Part shown: positions 8,567-10,369 of the stretch, in pieces
How the letters are laid out: each line of letters starts with the position of its first letter
How positions within the stretch are numbered: the first letter of the stretch is position 1
Source: Streptomyces sp. NRRL S-31
Lineage (GTDB): Bacteria > Actinomycetota > Actinomycetes > Streptomycetales > Streptomycetaceae
Reading direction: 5' to 3'
Assembly (NCBI RefSeq): GCF_000718775.1
Contig: NZ_JOCB01000156.1
Location: 1-10,369 of the forward strand
Length of the DNA stretch: 10,369 nt
The notes under the pieces: generated by a model
Seen by the model: the letters and a program-made list of their open reading frames with translations, nothing else
What the model was told of the DNA's origin: nothing
The model's database searches: none
Made by a program: the position numbers and the translations under genes

Positions 8567-10201
8567 TCAACGGCGTCCGTCGCCGTCGACGGTCCGGTGC
8601 CGGGGGGCCTGCCGGGGCGGTACCTCCTGGGACTGGAGCGGGCCGGCCGTCGAGCCGGCCTCGTCGATCAGGTCGTCGAGCACCCAGGCGTCCTCCCCCA
8701 GGACGCCCGGCAGCGCCCCCTCGGTGCGTTCGACCGTGAACTGCACGTCCAGGCCCAGCGCCGCGGTGATCTCCTCCAGCCGGCCGAGCTGCTCCCGGGT
8801 CTCGGCGCAGCGCTCGTCGTCCAGGGCGCGCTGTTCGGGGGTCCGCTGCCCCGGCCCGCCCCGGTACATGGTCGCCACGCGGAGACGGCCGTCGACCAGG
8901 TTCGCCCTGAGCCAGTGGCCCGGGTCCCAGCCCTCCGGCGTCCAGTCGAGCCGGATCTGCTGCCCCTCCGGCCGGCCCGCCCCGGCCCGGCCGCCGAACT
9001 TCCTGGCCAGCTCCGCCACGGCACCGGCGCACTGCTGCTGGACGTAGCGGGCCTCCAGGTCGCGCAGCCGCTCCTCCACCCGGCGCTCGACCAGTTCGTG
9101 TTCGGCCGGGGTCAGCGCGACGCCCTCGTCCAGGGTCCGCCGGAGCAGGGCCACGGCGTCCGGTGCCGGGGCGAGGTCCTCGGCGCCCTCGGGAGTCTCG
9201 TACACGAGGAAGTCGTAGTGCAGCGCGGCGCGTTCCTGCGCCCTGCGCACCTCCTGCGCCTCCCGGTTGGCGTCCCGGACGAACTTGCGCGCCTCGGTGA
9301 GGTGGATGCGTGCCCGGCGGGGGTCCTCGGCGGCACGGCCCACGGCGTGCCGTACGGCCTGCCCGGCCAGGTCGGCCGTCTCCGCGGCGGCGTACGGGTC
9401 GAGGGTGCCGAGGATCTCCGCCCCCGCCCGGCGGACCTCCTCCGGGTCGAGCGTCCCGGGGGCAGTCCAGTCGGGGGGCTTCGGGGGCGGTTGCCGGGCC
9501 TCGGCGTCGGCTGCGCGTTCGGCGGAGAAGCGGTGCAGTGCGCGCTGCCGGCTCTCGTGCAGGGCGCGCTGCCAGTCGTCGTCCCGGTCCTCGTCCAGCC
9601 GCAGTCGCGCGGTGAGCCGACGCTGCTCCCACTCGGCCTGGCGCTCCTCCGCGCGGGTCAGGGTTTCCTCGGCGCGGGCCAGTTGCCGGCGCAGCTCGCC
9701 GAGACGTTCACCGACGGGGGTCAGCGGCGGCGGCACGTCGGGGCGCGGCGGAGGGCCGGGCGGACCGCCGCCGGCCGTGGCGCGCGCCACCCGCGCCAGC
9801 AGCGCGCACCGGCGGGCGTTGACCCGGACGGCGGCGTACGCGGCGGCCTGCCACTGCTCCGCGGCCGTCGCCGCCAGTTGCTGCTGCCGCTCCAGGCAGC
9901 GCTGTTCCTCCGCGGCGCGCACCGCCGCGGCGGCCAGCAGCCGGGTGCCGACCACGGCGGCCCGGCCTGCGAGCAGGACACCGCTGAGCGAGCCGAGCAC
10001 CTGGAGCGCGGCGTCCGCGGCCTGGTGGGCGGCGTGTCCGGCCGCGTCGGCGAGGTGGGTGGCGGCCTGTCCGGCCGTGTCGTGCAGGTGCAGCATGCCG
10101 GTGTGCGGCAGCGCCTGCGGGTCGAGGGGCGGTGGGGGCGGCGGGAAGTGCACGGCGGGTGCCACCGTCTGGATGCTGGGGATGGCGAAACCCGTACTCA
10201 T
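8567..10201 (-). CDS. Ala/Arg-rich coiled-coil protein of unknown function
   Basis: I do not recognise a family. The 544-aa product starts with a Pro-rich segment (six prolines at 20-25). A long Ala-rich helical region at about 40-142 follows, with a moderately hydrophobic stretch near 65-95 (LGSLSGVLLAGRAAVVGTRL) that might touch a membrane. A second Pro-rich hinge (146-162) precedes a heptad-like coiled coil at about 163-235, a third hinge at 237-248, and mostly helical charged sequence at 250-400. The C-terminal part, 405-515, has strand-like pieces (QQIRLDW, RLRVATMY, LDVQFTV) and could be a small folded domain. The start is ATG 10201 with AGGAGAAAAGGC just upstream; a GTG at 10327 would add 42 Arg/Pro-rich residues that belong to another frame. 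The ATGA at the start overlaps the stop of a likely upstream gene. It is probably the structural or adaptor partner of the AAA+ and FHA proteins. Confidence 0.85.
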   Translation of the reverse strand: MSTGFAIPSIQTVAPAVHFPPPPPPLDPQALPHTGMLHLHDTAGQAATHLADAAGHAAHQAADAALQVLGSLSGVLLAGRAAVVGTRLLAAAAVRAAEEQRCLERQQQLAATAAEQWQAAAYAAVRVNARRCALLARVARATAGGGPPGPPPRPDVPPPLTPVGERLGELRRQLARAEETLTRAEERQAEWEQRRLTARLRLDEDRDDDWQRALHESRQRALHRFSAERAADAEARQPPPKPPDWTAPGTLDPEEVRRAGAEILGTLDPYAAAETADLAGQAVRHAVGRAAEDPRRARIHLTEARKFVRDANREAQEVRRAQERAALHYDFLVYETPEGAEDLAPAPDAVALLRRTLDEGVALTPAEHELVERRVEERLRDLEARYVQQQCAGAVAELARKFGGRAGAGRPEGQQIRLDWTPEGWDPGHWLRANLVDGRLRVATMYRGGPGQRTPEQRALDDERCAETREQLGRLEEITAALGLDVQFTVERTEGALPGVLGEDAWVLDDLIDEAGSTAGPLQSQEVPPRQAPRHRTVDGDGRR

Positions 10202-10369
10202 GCCTTTTCTCCTGTCGTGTCGGTCTTCGCCTGGGCGTCGGCGCCGGTGTCGCCGTGCCGGGGGGCGGGCACCGGGACCGGCCGTCGGCGTGCGGCCCGC
10301 CACGCGCGCGGCTCGCGCCCCGTCCACCGGGCGGTCCGGCTCCGGTGCCCGGCACCCGGCCGCGCCCCG
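10198..10369 (-). CDS. 3' end of an upstream gene, partial
   Basis: One minus-strand frame is open from the right edge to a TGA at 10198-10200 that overlaps the ATG of the next gene as ATGA. This frame has the highest G/C share at third positions of the three. About 56 residues are seen: an Arg-rich part (WRAARRRPVPVPAPRHGD) and a hydrophilic tail (GADAQAKTDTTGEKA). The other two frames are also open, so the call rests on codon bias and the coupled stop-start. No family can be recognised from this tail. Confidence 0.5.
   Translation of the reverse strand, partial: GARPGAGHRSRTARWTGREPRAWRAARRRPVPVPAPRHGDTGADAQAKTDTTGEKA

Noticed and set aside
5707..8739. A 1010-codon open frame on the plus strand
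   Set aside because: It lies antisense to the FHA and AAA+ genes, whose frames carry clear motifs. Its translation is low-complexity and matches no family. Long antisense frames are expected at this GC content.
8367..9632. A 421-codon minus-strand open frame bridging the coiled-coil and AAA+ genes
   Set aside because: It is offset from the better-supported coiled-coil frame, very Arg/Gly/Pro-rich, and overlaps the start of the AAA+ gene. I considered a frameshifted extension of the coiled-coil gene but saw no reason to prefer it.

Overview
The window is very GC-rich. Its coding strands carry almost only G or C at third codon positions, with GTG and TTG starts beside ATG and G-rich Shine-Dalgarno sites. 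Together with a secreted CBM13-GH62 enzyme, a DUF3558-like lipoprotein and FHA signalling, this points to Streptomyces or a close actinomycete. Seven genes are well supported. An eighth enters from the right edge.

Left part (about 1-3620, minus strand): an arabinoxylan-degradation pair. A promoter (TTGACG-N16-TATCAT, 3583-3610) and two TCGA-N4-TCGA inverted repeats just downstream of it lead into a secreted GH43 enzyme (1804-3453). After 73 bp comes a secreted GH62 alpha-L-arabinofuranosidase with a ricin-type CBM13 (306-1730), closed by a perfect 12-bp hairpin (258-286). The two enzymes probably work together outside the cell to strip arabinose and xylose side groups from arabinoxylan under sugar-responsive repression.

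Middle (3691-5659, plus strand): a lipoate-protein ligase whose accessory (LplB-like) domain lies at the N-terminus, the reverse of the E. coli LplA order, followed by a small secreted DUF3558-like protein. The divergent 3454-3690 spacer holds the regulatory sites. A hairpin at 5654-5681 carries the stop codons of two convergent genes, one in each arm.

Right part (5676 to the right edge, minus strand): an operon running, in transcription order, from an unseen or partial gene (stop overlapping ATGA) to a 544-aa Ala/Arg-rich coiled-coil protein, a 670-aa ClpB-like AAA+ protein and a zinc-ribbon/FHA protein (26-bp overlap, TTG start). The AAA+ protein has a Walker-less N-terminal half and an intact ClpB-D2-type motor without a visible ClpP-docking loop. 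I do not recognise this combination as a named system. It is the best candidate here for an undescribed one: a phosphorylation-sensing, protein-remodelling machine with a large helical partner. That role is inference.
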